Shown here in pieces: positions 62,931-64,000 of a stretch of 64,000 nt of DNA (positions are counted from its first letter, which is position 1; each line of letters opens with the position of its first letter). The notes under the pieces are model-generated. The model was given only the letters and a program-made list of their open reading frames with translations. It made no database searches and was not told where the DNA came from. The DNA lies in assembly GCF_900090285.1 (NCBI RefSeq), contig NZ_LT607754.1:3684001-3748000 (forward strand), in the 5' to 3' direction. This DNA is from Micromonospora inositola. Lineage in GTDB: Bacteria; Actinomycetota; Actinomycetes; Mycobacteriales; Micromonosporaceae. The position numbers were made by a program, and so were the translations under genes.

Positions 62931-64000
62931 ATGAGCTTCCACAATCCCAACCTGCCCTGGTCCGAGCTGGAACGCGTGCTCTCCGGGCGACCCGGCGACG
63001 GCCGGTCCGGTGGCGGCCGGTCGGGCGACGGCGGGCGGCCACGGGGCGGACGGTCGCGGGACGGGCGGTCACGGGACGAGCGGCACCTGCACGTGGTGGA
63101 TCCCCTCGCCGTGGACGCCGACGGCGGGGACTCCCCGGCCTGGAGCCGCAAGCGGCAGCACTACGAGGCCCCCGAGCTGCCCCGCCCGGACGGCGCGGTG
63201 CCCTACGCCGAGCTGCACGCGCACACCAACTTCAGCTTCCTCGACGGGGCCAGCCACCCGGAGGAGCTGGCCGAGGAGGCCGCCCGGCTGGGGCTCACCG
63301 CGCTCGCCGTCACCGACCACGACGGCTTCTACGGGGTGGTCCGCTTCGCCGAGGCGGCCCGCGCGCTGCATCTGCCGACCATCTTCGGCGCCGAACTCTC
63401 CCTCGGGCTGCCCGGCCCGCAGAACGGCGAACCCGACCCGCTCGGCCGGCACCTGCTGGTGCTCGCCCACGGCCACGAGGGGTACGCCCGGCTGGCCGCC
63501 ACCATCTCCCGCGCCCAGCTGCGCGGCGGCGAGAAGGGCCGCCCGGTCTACGGCGAGCTGGAGGAGGTCGCCGCCGAGCTGCGCGACCACGTGCTGGTGC
63601 TCACCGGCTGCCGCAAGGGGCACGTGCCGGGCGCGCTGCTCACCGAGGGCGTCGACGCGGCGGCCCGGGAGCTGGACCGGCTCACCGCGCTCTTCGGCGC
63701 GGAGACGGTGGCGGTGGAGCTGGCCGACCACGGCCACCCGGTCGACGCCGATCGCAACGACGCCCTCGCCGAGCTGGCCGCGTCCGCCGGGCTGCCGACC
63801 GTGGCCACCAACAACGTGCACTACGCCACCCCGGCCCGGCGGCGGCTGGCCACCACCGTGGCCGCGGTGCGGGCCCGGCGGAGCCTCGACGAGATCGACG
63901 GCTGGCTGCCCGCCGCGGCCACCGCCCACCTGCGCAGCGGCGCGGAGATGGCGACCCGGTTCGGCGCGTACCCGGGGGCGGTGGCCCGGGCCGCCGAGTT
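62931..64000 (+). CDS. dnaE2: Error-prone DNA polymerase III alpha subunit (DnaE2), 5' part
   Basis: The frame is open to the window edge. The start MSFHNPNLPWSELERVLSG is typical of DnaE2. A low-complexity Arg/Gly/Ser/Asp stretch at about residues 20-52 precedes a PHP domain with YAELHAHTNFSFLDGAS, TALAVTDHDGFYGVVRF and IFGAELSL. The polymerase core is beyond the window. Together with ImuB it performs damage-induced mutagenic synthesis. Only a weak GGAG precedes the ATG at 62931. Confidence 0.88.
   Translation, partial: MSFHNPNLPWSELERVLSGRPGDGRSGGGRSGDGGRPRGGRSRDGRSRDERHLHVVDPLAVDADGGDSPAWSRKRQHYEAPELPRPDGAVPYAELHAHTNFSFLDGASHPEELAEEAARLGLTALAVTDHDGFYGVVRFAEAARALHLPTIFGAELSLGLPGPQNGEPDPLGRHLLVLAHGHEGYARLAATISRAQLRGGEKGRPVYGELEEVAAELRDHVLVLTGCRKGHVPGALLTEGVDAAARELDRLTALFGAETVAVELADHGHPVDADRNDALAELAASAGLPTVATNNVHYATPARRRLATTVAAVRARRSLDEIDGWLPAAATAHLRSGAEMATRFGAYPGAVARAAE

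Overview
The window is very GC-rich, densely packed DNA with strong third-position G/C, many GTG starts, ATGA/GTGA stop-start overlaps and apparent leaderless promoters. Gene content (PimB-type mannosyltransferase, PknL with an Rv2175c-type partner, RNase AS, DUF574 methyltransferase, a CruF-containing carotenoid operon, a secreted chitinase) points to a filamentous actinomycete, most likely Micromonosporaceae (Micromonospora or a relative). No rRNA, tRNA, CRISPR array, insertion sequence or intact prophage was seen. The gene order pimB - fadD15 - SRPBCC - acyltransferase - RNase AS - class II DAHP synthase - pknL/Rv2175c - idsA-type prenyl synthase - metF parallels the Mycobacterium tuberculosis Rv2188c-Rv2172c block, so this is mostly core chromosome with lineage-specific insertions.

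Layout. 1-3.3 kb: a minus-strand operon for a ribbon-helix-helix protein, a DUF4097 protein and a DrrAB-type ABC exporter. 3.4-5.8 kb: M48 protease and PimB. 5.9-12.8 kb: GGDEF-EAL protein, DUF574 methyltransferase, a LuxR-type two-component system and a FadD15-type acyl-CoA ligase. 13.0-18.3 kb: SRPBCC protein, zinc-ribbon-like protein, glucokinase, EEP hydrolase, flavin monooxygenase and an alpha/beta hydrolase-fold protein lacking its nucleophile. 18.3-25.7 kb: OtsA, membrane protein, PlsC-type acyltransferase, a 1211-residue cyclase/ATPase regulator and a small protein. 25.8-32.8 kb: Crp/Fnr regulator, RNase AS, flavin-type protein, a phosphofructokinase with a PPi-type signature, ProC and small metabolic genes. 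33.0-37.7 kb: secreted SGNH hydrolase, glutathione peroxidase, GH18 chitinase, a decayed chitin-active LPMO gene and a lipoprotein.

37.8-46.9 kb: DAHP synthase, threonine aldolase, endonuclease IV, PASTA-domain PknL, its Rv2175c-type partner, prenyl diphosphate synthase, MetF and a CDP-alcohol phosphatidyltransferase. The idsA-metF gap holds a perfect 34-bp palindrome, a possible gene remnant with its own terminator, and direct repeats. 46.9-52.2 kb: a translationally coupled carotenoid operon (crtI, GT2, cruF, GNAT, crtA-like, ybaK). 52.3-54.3 kb: a TetR/flavin-monooxygenase divergon. 54.3-57.8 kb: a flavinylated electron-transfer module (ferric-reductase-like protein, FMN-bind protein, ApbE) whose apbE carries one in-frame TGA, next to a TetR gene with a tandem operator. 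59.3-64.0 kb: a mutasome (HEPN protein, ImuA-like, ImuB, DnaE2) behind a LexA-like box and a hairpin-rich leader, with an unusual nested palindrome between imuB and dnaE2. That palindrome, the interrupted apbE, the LPMO remnant and the idsA-metF gap are the least ordinary parts of the window.
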